Shown here piece by piece: positions 48,410-56,491 of a stretch of 64,000 nucleotides of DNA. Position numbers and translations under genes: made by a program. The stretch covers positions 1-64,000 of the forward strand of contig NZ_QWEK01000018.1 of assembly GCF_009935845.1 (NCBI RefSeq). The letters run 5' to 3'. Origin of the DNA: Pseudoflavonifractor sp. 524-17. GTDB taxonomy: Bacteria > Bacillota > Clostridia > Oscillospirales > Oscillospiraceae. The notes under the pieces are model-generated. The model had not been told where the DNA came from, did no database searches, and saw only the letters and a list, made by a program, of their open reading frames with translations. The number at the start of each line of letters is the position of its first letter. The first letter of the stretch is position 1.

Positions 48410-49468
48410 TCAGGGCAGGTAGAAGAAGGCGTCGTCGGGGATGCCGCCGCCGATGGAGGCGGGGTCCGCCTGGAAGAGCACCTCGTAATAGGAGCGGATG
48501 GAGGTCATATCCGTCCCGGTAATGCACACCAGATTGGCCTGGGGAATGGCCGCCTTGGCGATGGGCTCCTTGGGCACGATGCCGGCCTCCACCACCAGCC
48601 TGGCCCCCTCGTCAACGTTGCTGTTGATATAGTCGATGGAGGCGGCGTACTCCTCCAGAAAGGCCGCCACCGCCTGGGGGTGTTCCTCAATAAAGGCGGT
48701 GCGGGCCACCACGCAGCCCATGGTAAAGGTGCCTGGGAGCTCCAGCTCCTCCCACACCTGGTTGAAGTCCAGGGCCAGGCGCACGTCTTTATTCTGCATG
48801 GTCACCGCCGTGGCGGCGGGCACCGGCAGAAGCGCCGCCTTGGCCTCGCCGGACACCATCAGGGCGGTGACCTCGTCGGCGGTCTTCCACTCCACTGTCA
48901 CGTCCGCCGCCGGATCCAGCCCGCTCTGCCGCAGCAGGTAGTTGAGCACGTACTCCGGGTTGGCCCCCTGGCCGGTGGCGTAGATGGTCTGCCCCCGGAG
49001 GTCTGCCATGGACTGGATGTCCGTCCCGTTTTCCAGAATGTAGAGCACCCCCAGGGTGTTCAGGGCCAGCATCTGGATGTCCCCGTTGGTCTTGTTGTAC
49101 AGGGAGGCCGCCACATTGGTGGGCAGGGCGGCGATGTCCACCTCTCCGCTGGTGAGCTTGCCCACCAGATCCGTGGGCTGGGCGGCCACCTCCACCTGGT
49201 AGTCATTCTGAGCGGCGCCGGCGGCGCTGTCCCCAATCAGCTTGGCCGCGCCCATGCCGGTGGGGCCGTTGAGCATGGCCAGATTCACCGTCTCCCTCTC
49301 CGGCGCGGGGGTGGGCGTGGGCGCGGGAGTGGGCGTCGCCGCCGCGGCGGGGGTCCCCTCCGGCGTGGGGACGGGGGTGGGTTCCGCGGCCTTCTTCCCG
49401 CATCCGGACAGCAGGCCCGCCGCCAAAGACAGGCCCAGGGCCAGCGCAATCCAACGTGTTCTCTTCAT
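48410..49468 (-). CDS. ABC transporter substrate-binding lipoprotein (NMT1/SsuA-like)
   Basis: 352 residues. Lipobox LLSGC after a signal peptide; Pro/Thr-rich linker (about 30-60); then a two-lobed periplasmic-binding fold. LNGPTGMGAAKLIGD and VGKLTSGEVDIAALPTNVAASLYN are typical of the NMT1/SsuA/NrtA-like group, which delivers sulfonates, nitrate or pyrimidine precursors to an SsuBC-type transporter. The transporter at 43.6-45.0 kb lacks a binding protein next to it and is the probable partner, though two plus-strand genes intervene. The mature protein is anchored outside the membrane. Confidence 0.9.
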   Translation of the reverse strand: MKRTRWIALALGLSLAAGLLSGCGKKAAEPTPVPTPEGTPAAAATPTPAPTPTPAPERETVNLAMLNGPTGMGAAKLIGDSAAGAAQNDYQVEVAAQPTDLVGKLTSGEVDIAALPTNVAASLYNKTNGDIQMLALNTLGVLYILENGTDIQSMADLRGQTIYATGQGANPEYVLNYLLRQSGLDPAADVTVEWKTADEVTALMVSGEAKAALLPVPAATAVTMQNKDVRLALDFNQVWEELELPGTFTMGCVVARTAFIEEHPQAVAAFLEEYAASIDYINSNVDEGARLVVEAGIVPKEPIAKAAIPQANLVCITGTDMTSIRSYYEVLFQADPASIGGGIPDDAFFYLP

Positions 49469-49492
49469 ACTGCATCCATTCCTTTCCTTCCA

Positions 49493-50173
49493 TTACAACA
49501 CCCTGGACAGGCAATCCTGCAATTTGTTCCTGTCCAGAATTGATACAATCTTTCCCCGCTTCTCCGCGGCACCCGCTTCCTGGAGGGCGTCGAAAGCCCG
49601 GTACAGGGACGCCCGGCTCACATGGATCCGCCGGGCCAGCAGCGCGCCGGCCTCCGTCAGCTCCACCCGGCCCGTCTCCTCCCGCTCCAGCAGATAGCGG
49701 GCCAGCTTCTGCTCCGCGCTGCCGGCCAGAAGGCCGTCCATCCGGCCGCTGAGGAAACGAATCCGCTCCGTAAGATAACCGACATAGTTCCGCGCCGCCT
49801 GGGGACTGCGCTCCAGCAGCTCTTCCACCAGGGTCTGCTGAAGCAGCATCACCTGGCAGTCCACCGTTGCCGTCAGGGTGGTGGCGTAGTCCTCCCCCTC
49901 CTGGAAAAGGGCCGCCGCTCCAAAGAGATCCCCCGCCTTCAGACGGCTGAGGAGCAGCGGTCCTTTACTCACCTGCACCGCGCCTGACAGTATTATGCCC
50001 AGACTGCGCTGATACGCCTGGGGGGTGTAGATCTCCCCTCCCCCGGGAACGGCCAGACACACGCAGCGCCGGTCGTCCAGACACCACCGCACCGCCGTCT
50101 CGGATACTTCCCGGAAGAGGACGCTCTGTTCTATGATTTCTTTGGCTTGGCTGTCCGGCAAAGTCTGTTCCAC
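49493..50173 (-). CDS. Crp/Fnr-family transcription regulator
   Basis: 226 residues. Cyclic-nucleotide-binding-like beta-roll (about 15-125: IILSGAVQVSKG, LKAGDLFGAAALF), a dimerisation helix (NYVGYLTERIRFLSGR) and a C-terminal winged helix with EAGALLARRIHVSRASLYRAFDAL (cited in part). No Fnr-type Cys cluster is visible; single Cys residues at about 31 and 39 are not in that spacing. It may sense a small effector or redox state. A 20-bp perfect palindrome lies just downstream of its promoter, implying autoregulation. It stands directly upstream of the binding-protein gene, with 24 bases between them, and probably controls it. Confidence 0.9.
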   Translation of the reverse strand: MEQTLPDSQAKEIIEQSVLFREVSETAVRWCLDDRRCVCLAVPGGGEIYTPQAYQRSLGIILSGAVQVSKGPLLLSRLKAGDLFGAAALFQEGEDYATTLTATVDCQVMLLQQTLVEELLERSPQAARNYVGYLTERIRFLSGRMDGLLAGSAEQKLARYLLEREETGRVELTEAGALLARRIHVSRASLYRAFDALQEAGAAEKRGKIVSILDRNKLQDCLSRVL

Positions 50174-50183
50174 GCCGCCCTCC

Positions 50184-50235
50184 TTTGTCTCATATGAGAC
50201 AAATATAATCTACACCAGCTGGTTTACTTTGTCAA
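50184..50235 (-). promoter_or_regulatory. Promoter and 20-bp palindromic operator of the Crp/Fnr gene
   Basis: Minus-strand TTGACA (50230-50235), 17 bases and TAGATT (50207-50212). The perfect palindrome TTTGTCTCAT plus its complement (50184-50203) lies from about the transcription start to the ribosome site, a repressing position. A short CCAGCTGG palindrome lies in the spacer. Confidence 0.75.
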
Positions 50236-50290
50236 GCCCTCTTTTTGCTCCCCTACAGGTGTGGCGGCACAATTCTCAGGAGGGATCGAA

Positions 50291-50524
50291 ATGGGTCTGG
50301 GATTGTTTTTCCTATTTGTAGCTTTTATCTGGATGATAACGCTCTGTGTTCTCACACTCCTCGCTGCCTGGCGGCTCTGGCATAATCCCTGCCGCCTTTC
50401 CCGCCATCCTGGATGGAAGCGGGCGCTGTGCCTTTTGCTTCTGCTCTGTGCGGGCCTCTTTTTTGCCCTCGCCCTGTTCTGGCTGTCCGGCTGCTGGGCC
50501 ATAGTGGACTATTATTTTCTCTGA
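50291..50524 (+). CDS. Small membrane protein, uncharacterised
   Basis: 77 residues from ATG MGLGLFFLF with AGGAGGGATCGAA upstream; the GTG ten codons earlier lacks a site. Two hydrophobic helices (about 2-25 and 45-68) separated by a basic loop (RLWHNPCRLSRHPGWKR) predict a hairpin membrane protein with both ends outside by the positive-inside rule. No family recognised. Confidence 0.7.
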   Translation: MGLGLFFLFVAFIWMITLCVLTLLAAWRLWHNPCRLSRHPGWKRALCLLLLLCAGLFFALALFWLSGCWAIVDYYFL

Positions 50525-50581
50525 CACACCCTCTTTTCTCCGCATATCATAGGGTATAGTCTTTGGAAAAGGAGGTATCCT

Positions 50582-50830
50582 ATGGCAAGGCCCATCCCCT
50601 CTCCTCCCGGTCCCGTGTGGGAGACCGAGCGCCACCCCGCCCCTATGAACCACGTTACATACCCCATGTGTCCCCCGCCCCTTTGCCCCTGCCAGTCCTG
50701 CGGCGGAGAGGCGGTCTTCTCCCGCATTCTGGAAACCCTTCAGGAACAGAATCAGCTTCTCTCCGATCTGACACAAGCGGTGCGCGCCCTCAGCTCTGCG
50801 CTGCTGGCCGCCCAGTGCCGCCGGATATAG
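50582..50830 (+). CDS. Uncharacterised 82-residue protein with Cys/Pro-rich start and coiled coil
   Basis: Start is secure: AAAGGAGGTATCCT before ATG. The first 45 residues are Pro-rich with a cluster CPPPLCPCQSCGG (four Cys) that might bind a metal. Residues about 46-78 form a Leu-heptad helix (ILETLQEQNQLLSDLTQAV) likely to be a coiled coil. No signal peptide or membrane segment. A TATAGT box near 50553 may be its -10. Function unknown. Confidence 0.7.
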   Translation: MARPIPSPPGPVWETERHPAPMNHVTYPMCPPPLCPCQSCGGEAVFSRILETLQEQNQLLSDLTQAVRALSSALLAAQCRRI

Positions 50831-50922
50831 CGCCTGTGCTCCCGCTGTCCGGAGCCGGCCATTTCCCATCTGGAGCCAATTTGCAAAATCCCTTAAATTT
50901 TTATGAATTTTGCAACTATTCC

Positions 50923-50951
50923 TTGCCTGCCGCCGTCTAATCCGGTATACT
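50923..50951 (+). promoter_or_regulatory. Promoter of the LCP-family gene
   Basis: TTGCCT, 17 bases and TATACT on the plus strand, about 75 bases before the start codon. Confidence 0.65.
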
Positions 50952-51023
50952 AGCTTTCGGTTATCTGTTAACATAATCGCGCTGCGCTGTGCAGCGATAC
51001 AAAGGAAAGGGGCGTTGTGCTCC

Positions 51024-52073
51024 ATGGGTAAGCGCGTCCGGAAATCCAGCCACTCCTCTGTCCGCTCTGTCGGCCGGGGATTTTACCGCCTGCTGGTGGT
51101 TCTCTCCGCTATGATTGTGGCGCTGTTTGTGGCCTACAAACTCATCCGCAGGCAGCCCTCTTTTGCCGACGGGCCCCAGTATAACGCCCTGCCCACGCCG
51201 GTGATGCCGGTGTCCAGCAGCGCCCCGCCCAATCCCTCCGCCACGCCGGCCCCCTCTCTTACCCGGAAGGAGAAGACCTGGACCTTCCTCCTGGCCGCCA
51301 GCGACGCCACCAGCGGCAACGCCGACACCATTATGGTTGGCATGTACGATACGGTAAATCAGAAAGCCGGCCTTATTTCCATCCCCCGGGACACCATCTA
51401 CGAGGGCATTACCCCCAATGGCGGCCATTTTTACAAGATCAACTCGGTCTACGCTTACTACGGCGCGGAGGGACTGGCCCAGGCGGTCTCCGAGATGCTG
51501 GGCATCCCCATTGACCACTATGTGACGGTGAATATCAAGGGCTTCAAGGCTCTGGTCAACGCGGTGGACGGCGTGGATGTCAACATTCCCGTCTACATGG
51601 ACTACGACGACCCCACCCAGGACCTGCACATCCACTACTCCGCCGGCATGACCCACCTCAACGGCCAGCAGGCCATGGAGGTGGCCCGCTTCCGCCACAA
51701 CAACGACGGCAAGCCCCAGGTAAGCTATACTGACATTCAGCGTACCCAGATGCAGCAGACCATTTTAAAGGCCATTGCCAAAAAGGTCCTGTCCAACCCT
51801 CAGAAGATCGGACAGTATGTGGAGATCTTCTCCCAGTATGTCACCACGGATCTGGATCTGAGCGAGATGCTCTGGTTTGTGGAACCCGCGCTGGGTTTTG
51901 ATATGGAAAACTTGTCCAACGCCACCCTCCCCGGCGACAGCGCCGTCACCTACAAGGGCTGGACCTGGTGCCACCAGCTGGACCGGGAGGAATCCTTGGC
52001 TCTCATCAATGAGATGGTCAACCCCTACACCACTCCCGTCATGCTGGATATGACCAATATGCCCCAGAAATAA
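51024..52073 (+). CDS. LytR-CpsA-Psr (LCP) family wall-polymer ligase
   Basis: 349 residues. A short basic cytoplasmic tail, one membrane helix (about 21-41), a Pro/Ser-rich linker and an extracellular LCP domain (about 85-300). Conserved features are the Asp-rich DATSGNADTIMVGMYD, SIPRDT (Arg that binds the pyrophosphate of the lipid substrate), YYGAEGLAQAVSEMLGIPIDHYV and RFRHNNDG. LCP enzymes attach teichoic acid or capsule from lipid carriers to peptidoglycan. ATG is preceded by AAAGGAAAGGGG at somewhat long spacing; an in-frame TTG three codons earlier is an alternative start. Confidence 0.93.
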   Translation: MGKRVRKSSHSSVRSVGRGFYRLLVVLSAMIVALFVAYKLIRRQPSFADGPQYNALPTPVMPVSSSAPPNPSATPAPSLTRKEKTWTFLLAASDATSGNADTIMVGMYDTVNQKAGLISIPRDTIYEGITPNGGHFYKINSVYAYYGAEGLAQAVSEMLGIPIDHYVTVNIKGFKALVNAVDGVDVNIPVYMDYDDPTQDLHIHYSAGMTHLNGQQAMEVARFRHNNDGKPQVSYTDIQRTQMQQTILKAIAKKVLSNPQKIGQYVEIFSQYVTTDLDLSEMLWFVEPALGFDMENLSNATLPGDSAVTYKGWTWCHQLDREESLALINEMVNPYTTPVMLDMTNMPQK

Positions 52074-52082
52074 TAAAACAGA

Positions 52083-52121
52083 ATCAGGCGGCGGAGGCCA
52101 TTTCAGCCTCTGCCGCCTGAT
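52083..52121. terminator. Terminator between LCP gene and NCS2 permease gene
   Basis: A 16-bp stem (ATCAGGCGGCGGAGGC / GCCTCTGCCGCCTGAT, one wobble) with a 7-nt loop between convergent genes; minus-strand TCTGTTTTATT follows. Confidence 0.82.
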
Positions 52122-52130
52122 ATGCTGTAT

Positions 52131-53456
52131 TTACGCCCCCTGCCCGTCAGCGCTCTTCGGGGCCAGCAGATTGAGTGCGAAGACCATCACCCCCGCCGCC
52201 ACCACCGGGGTGGTGAGCAGTGTGGCCACCGTGCCGGGGAAGCAGGAGAAGGACTCCTTGGGCACCATGGAAAAGCCCATTCCCATGGCCACCGCCGTCC
52301 CCACGATGGTAGAGCTGCGGGCGGTCAAGGGTTCGCTGGCAATCAGCTTCAGCCCCGTCATGGTAATCAGGCCAAAGACAATCAAGGTATTTCCCCCCAC
52401 CACCGGGGAGGGCATGGTGGCCATCACCGCGCTCAGCTTGGGAAACACTCCAAAGCCCAGCATCAGTATCCCGATAATCACCATCACCCGGCGGCTGACC
52501 ACCTTGGTCATGGACACCAGGCCCACATTCTGGCTGTAGGTGGACACCGGCGGCGCGCCGATCAGGGCGCCGAGCAAAGTGCTCACACCGGTGGCCGTCA
52601 CCCCCTCGGACAGCTCCTTTCCCGTGGGCTCCCGGTCCATGCCGCCAGCGGTGGCGCCGGTGAGATCGCCCACAGTCTGCATCACGTTCACGATGGTAAT
52701 AAGCACCACCGGGAGGATGGCCGCAACCTCAAAGTCGATGCCGAAAGGAAACAGTCGGGGCAGGGAGAGCAGTCCGGCCTGCCCCACCGGAGAAAAGTCG
52801 ATCATCCCCATGGCCCCCGCACACAGGTAGCCCACAACCGCCCCCAGCAGCACGGAGATAATTTTGGCAAAGCCCTTGGCAAACAGGTTGAGGATCACCA
52901 CGGTCAGGGCCGTAATGAGGGACACCGTCCAGTTCTTCCAGCCGCCGTAGGTGGGAGAGCCGCTGCCCCCGGCCATCATCTTTACCGCAATAGGGAACAG
53001 GGACAGACCGATGACCAGGATAATGGTTCCCGTCACCAGGGGCGGGAAGAACCTCCGGATGCTGTTTAAGCTGAAACCGATGAGAATGGTGACTGCGGCG
53101 CAGAGGATCTGGGCACCAAAGACCGCCGGCAGGCCGTACTCCGCCGCAATGACGGTCATGGTGGGCATGAAGGTGGACCCCGCTCCCACCACAACCGGCA
53201 CACAGGAGCCGAGCCCCCGCCGGGGAACGGTTTGCAGCAGGGTGGCAATGCCCGCCATAATGGTGCAGTACTGGATCATCATGGCCTTGGTCTCCAAAGA
53301 GGCACCGGCGGCGCTGCACAGCAGGTGGGACACCGTCACAGAGCTCAAAAACATGACCATAATGTGCTGAAGCGACGCGGGGACCGCCTGATACAGCGGG
53401 GGTGCGCTGTCGTACTGGTACAGGGACGTGCTCTTCTCTCTCCTTGTCTTTGACAT
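52131..53456 (-). CDS. NCS2-family nucleobase:cation symporter (xanthine/uracil permease)
   Basis: 441 residues from ATG MSKTRREK with AAAAGGAGCGGAGATT upstream. About 12-14 membrane segments. Family features: PASLQHIMVMF (conserved QH), VPVVVGAGSTFMPTM, the GAPPVSTYSQNVGLVSMTKV signature near the second half, and FPKLSAVMATMPSPVVGG. It imports a purine or pyrimidine base with a cation. Its place downstream of two deaminase-like amidohydrolases suggests a purine-like substrate. Confidence 0.93.
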   Translation of the reverse strand: MSKTRREKSTSLYQYDSAPPLYQAVPASLQHIMVMFLSSVTVSHLLCSAAGASLETKAMMIQYCTIMAGIATLLQTVPRRGLGSCVPVVVGAGSTFMPTMTVIAAEYGLPAVFGAQILCAAVTILIGFSLNSIRRFFPPLVTGTIILVIGLSLFPIAVKMMAGGSGSPTYGGWKNWTVSLITALTVVILNLFAKGFAKIISVLLGAVVGYLCAGAMGMIDFSPVGQAGLLSLPRLFPFGIDFEVAAILPVVLITIVNVMQTVGDLTGATAGGMDREPTGKELSEGVTATGVSTLLGALIGAPPVSTYSQNVGLVSMTKVVSRRVMVIIGILMLGFGVFPKLSAVMATMPSPVVGGNTLIVFGLITMTGLKLIASEPLTARSSTIVGTAVAMGMGFSMVPKESFSCFPGTVATLLTTPVVAAGVMVFALNLLAPKSADGQGA

Positions 53457-53494
53457 AATCTCCGCTCCTTTTCCCAAGTTGCCCGGGTAAGGGC

Positions 53495-53535
53495 GCGCGC
53501 CCGGCTCCAGGGGGTGAGCCGGGCGCGCTGTTTTT
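53495..53535 (+). terminator. Strong plus-strand terminator in the gap before the NCS2 gene
   Basis: A perfect 13-bp stem (GCGCGCCCGGCTC and complement, 53495-53507 with 53516-53528) with an 8-nt loop is followed by TGTTTTT on the plus strand only. Neighbouring genes are on the minus strand, so it may end an unseen antisense RNA, or act as a leader hairpin for the permease. Confidence 0.5.
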
Positions 53536-53631
53536 GCGCTCTATGGAATCAGAACCCGCTTGGGCGGGATTCTGTTTCCCAGATTCTTAGCACCTGTGTT
53601 CACAACCGCAAAACGCCGGCTTACCAGGTTC

Positions 53632-55377
53632 TTAGTCCTCTTCCAGGTCCACATAGCGGCGGCGGTCCAGCATCCAGGACATAATCTGAAGCCGGAACTG
53701 CCACGGGCAGCGGGAGTCCTCCTCATGGTAGCCGATGGCCTCGCCGGCGGCCCGGAGCTCCTTGGTGCGCTCGTTGAACTCCTTGGCAGTCAGGGTGCTG
53801 ATGGTGGAGAAGATCTCACAGGGCAGCACGCTGGTCACTTTGCCGTCCTTCACCGACAGGTAGCCGCCGTCGTACTGGTCCAGGGCCTTGGCCGCGGCGA
53901 ACATATCGTCGTAATTCTCGCCGACCACGCAGATCTGGGGGGCCAGGGAGGCGTAGACGCTGGCCACGGCGCCGGTCTTCATGTTGTACTGGCTCACCAG
54001 GCCGTTGATGATCTTGCGGGGCTTTCCGTTGCGGGGATACCGCTCAATGACGGTGAGGTAGCGCATATCCTCCGGCACCACAACCTTGCCGTTCTCATAG
54101 GGGAACCAGTACTCTCCCAGATAGGCTGGCATGCCCATGTACAGCGCCACCAGCTTGGCCTGCTTGCCGTCGGCGGAGATCTCAATGGGTTCCAGCTTAA
54201 AATCCTCCCGCTTCAGGCCGTCCAGGCCGGGCTTGGGGGTACGGATGATCTTGGAGTAGTCGATCTGGGGGTACTCCAGCAGCTCCCCGTCCCTAGCCAC
54301 AATCCTGCCGTTCTTCATGACCATTACAGGCTGGATCACCTGGAGGGTGTCCAGGAAGACCAGGTCGGCGTACCGCCCCGGGGCCACGGAGCCGACGATC
54401 TGATCCAGCTTAAAGCTGCGGGCCGCGTTCAGGGTGCCCATGCGGATGGCCTCAATGGGGCTGATGCCAAAGCCGATGGCCCGGTTCATGTTATAGTTCA
54501 GGTGGCCCCGGCGGAAAATGGTGTCCACGGTCAGATTGTCAGTACACAGCATGACGGTGTCCGTGGGCAGGTGGTTGTTCACCATCTCCGGCACCGCCGC
54601 CTCCATGCAGGACAGCACGCTGTCCACGCCCTCCCGCAGCATGGGGTTGAGGCCCAGCCGCAGGGCCTGCTCCAGGGAGGTGTAGTCCCAGACGTTATGG
54701 GTGTTATAGCTGCCCATCATGGCGAACATATTCACCGGATAGGGATCCTCGTCCAGATACTTGCTGTGGCTGTGGATCTCCTTGCCGATGGACTTGGCGA
54801 AGGCCACCTGTTCAAAGACCTCGTCCTTGCCCTCCAAGGCGTCCAGCTCAGGGAACTCCCCCTGGTTGATGCAGGCGTCCATCTTCAGGATCTCCCGGGC
54901 GATGTCCCATTTCACCTTTTTGCCGGGGGCCTGGAGATACAGGTTATAGGGCAGCTTGTCCAGGTGGGAGAAGAGGACCTCAGTGGCCCATACGCCGTCC
55001 TTCTTGCAGGCGCCCACGTAGTCTTCAATCTCACAGATCAGCGTGGTGGTGCCGTTGGGCACAATGGCCTGAGAGAAGGCCGCCGGAGTGACCAGGTGGG
55101 AGTCGATGTGGCAGTGGGCGTCGATAAAGCCGGGGGCCACATACCGGTTCTCCGCGTCCATCACCTCCTTGGGGTGGACCTTGCTCTCGTCCGGGTCAAT
55201 GGCCACAATCTTTCCCCCGTTGATGAGGATGCTCCCCGGCCGCACCCGGTTGGAGTATACGTCCACGATCCGGGCGTTCTTGATCAGCAGATCCGCCGGC
55301 CCCTTGCCGAAAATAGCGTCATAGTTGGCCCGCATCTCCTTAAAATCCGCGCTCTGCTTCATGTCCTTTACTTCCAT
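53632..55377 (-). CDS. Adenine-deaminase-like amidohydrolase, copy 1
   Basis: 581 residues from ATG MEVKDMKQSADF (an in-frame ATG five codons later is possible). Amidohydrolase fold like AdeC: GFIDAHCHIDSHLVTP (HxH metal site), a ligand in EIHSHSKYL, LCTDNLTVDTI, GISPIEAIRMGTLNAA and SVAPGRYADLVFLD, then a C-terminal domain with GLVSQYNMKTGAVASV. The DPHE segment of true adenine deaminases is replaced by ICEIEDYVG, so the substrate is probably not plain adenine. Cytoplasmic. It has its own promoter and precedes the NCS2 permease gene, which may bring in its substrate. Confidence 0.82.
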   Translation of the reverse strand: MEVKDMKQSADFKEMRANYDAIFGKGPADLLIKNARIVDVYSNRVRPGSILINGGKIVAIDPDESKVHPKEVMDAENRYVAPGFIDAHCHIDSHLVTPAAFSQAIVPNGTTTLICEIEDYVGACKKDGVWATEVLFSHLDKLPYNLYLQAPGKKVKWDIAREILKMDACINQGEFPELDALEGKDEVFEQVAFAKSIGKEIHSHSKYLDEDPYPVNMFAMMGSYNTHNVWDYTSLEQALRLGLNPMLREGVDSVLSCMEAAVPEMVNNHLPTDTVMLCTDNLTVDTIFRRGHLNYNMNRAIGFGISPIEAIRMGTLNAARSFKLDQIVGSVAPGRYADLVFLDTLQVIQPVMVMKNGRIVARDGELLEYPQIDYSKIIRTPKPGLDGLKREDFKLEPIEISADGKQAKLVALYMGMPAYLGEYWFPYENGKVVVPEDMRYLTVIERYPRNGKPRKIINGLVSQYNMKTGAVASVYASLAPQICVVGENYDDMFAAAKALDQYDGGYLSVKDGKVTSVLPCEIFSTISTLTAKEFNERTKELRAAGEAIGYHEEDSRCPWQFRLQIMSWMLDRRRYVDLEED

Positions 55378-55421
55378 TGTCCTGTGTCCCCTTTCTGAAA
55401 TTTGCAGATCCAAATAGATAA

Positions 55422-55449
55422 ATTGTATAAAACAAGCGTTTTGTGTCAA
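55422..55449 (-). promoter_or_regulatory. Promoter of amidohydrolase copy 1 (and NCS2 permease)
   Basis: Minus-strand TTGACA, 16 bases, TACAAT, about 45 bases before the start codon. Confidence 0.65.
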
Positions 55450-55542
55450 TCTTTTATGTTCTGATTATACAAATTTTCAGCTGAAACGGCCATGCGTAAA
55501 TCCCCATAAAACATATAGAAATCCACACAAATGCGGCATACC

Positions 55543-56430
55543 CTACAGCCGCCCCCGGGACACCGCTTTTATATAGTCCCGCGGGGCGCAGCCCATGATC
55601 TGCTTGAACGTGGTGCTGAAGTGATAGGGGGAGGAGAAGCCCAGAAGCGCCCCAATCTCCTCCACTGTCTTTCCTGCCGCCATCAGGTCGATGGACCGGC
55701 GCACTTTGTAGCGGAGAATATACCGGCTGGGGGACAGGCCCAGCACGTCCATAAAGCACTGATAGAGGTAGTTGACGGAGATATTGAGGGTCTGGGCCAG
55801 CTTGCTCACCCGGATGGGGGCGGCGATCTGCTCCTGAATATAACAGATGCTCTTTTGGACCAGCTCCCCCTGCCGGGCGGCGGCGGGCCGGACGGAGAAG
55901 TGAACTGCCCCCTCTTCCCAGCGGGCCTGGAGCATGTAGAGAAAGATCAGGCGCAGGTCCAGCTCCGCCTGGAGCAGCAGGCCCGGTTCCTTTTTGCGGC
56001 GGCTTTCGAAGAGATTGTGGAACAGCCCCGGCACCGGGGGCAGCTCCCCAGGCAGAAAGAGATTCTCCCCCCGCCCCAGCAGCAGCCGGACAAACTCCTT
56101 CTGCCGGTATTCCGGCGCGATGTCAAAGTGAATGCTGCAGCACTCCAGGGGCTCCCCCTCAGCCACAATTTCCGTGGTATAAATCTCAAAGGGCTCGAAG
56201 AGGAGCAGTGAGCCGGTGGGGCAGGTAAAGGTCCGCCCCTGGAGGGAAAAGCGCAGGGTTCCGCCGGCAATGTAGGTGATCTGGTGGTCACAGATATAGC
56301 CCTCCAGGTTGGTGGGGCGGCTGTCCTGCTGCCAGGCGCCGAAGCCCCGCACGGGAAAGGTGAAGTGCCGGAGCAGCTCCTCCAGCCGGTCCCCCTGGTG
56401 GGTATCCATGGGGTAGAGAATCTGACGCAC
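55543..56430 (-). CDS. AraC-family transcription regulator
   Basis: 295 residues from a GTG preceded by GGGAGGGCGGTTATT. The N-terminal cupin-like sensor half (about 30-150) contains YICDHQITYIAGG and GSLLLFEPFEIYT. The C-terminal AraC domain (about 195-290) has two helix-turn-helix motifs: IRVSKLAQTLNISVNYLYQCF and VEEIGALLGFSSPYHFSTTFK, each cited in part, ending in the PRDY phrase. It lies between the two amidohydrolase genes and is the most likely regulator of this catabolic island. The effector is unknown. Confidence 0.93.
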   Translation of the reverse strand: MRQILYPMDTHQGDRLEELLRHFTFPVRGFGAWQQDSRPTNLEGYICDHQITYIAGGTLRFSLQGRTFTCPTGSLLLFEPFEIYTTEIVAEGEPLECCSIHFDIAPEYRQKEFVRLLLGRGENLFLPGELPPVPGLFHNLFESRRKKEPGLLLQAELDLRLIFLYMLQARWEEGAVHFSVRPAAARQGELVQKSICYIQEQIAAPIRVSKLAQTLNISVNYLYQCFMDVLGLSPSRYILRYKVRRSIDLMAAGKTVEEIGALLGFSSPYHFSTTFKQIMGCAPRDYIKAVSRGRL

Positions 56431-56451
56431 AATAACCGCCCTCCCAATCAC

Positions 56452-56485
56452 GCAGGGGCCCCGGAATTTGTTCCGGGGCCCCTGC
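56452..56485 (-). terminator. Strong hairpin between amidohydrolase copy 2 and AraC genes
   Basis: A 15-bp perfect stem (GCAGGGGCCCCGGAA and complement) with a 4-nt loop directly before the AraC ribosome site. No T-run follows on the minus strand; it may attenuate or separate the transcripts. Confidence 0.6.
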
Positions 56486-56491
56486 GGCCCG

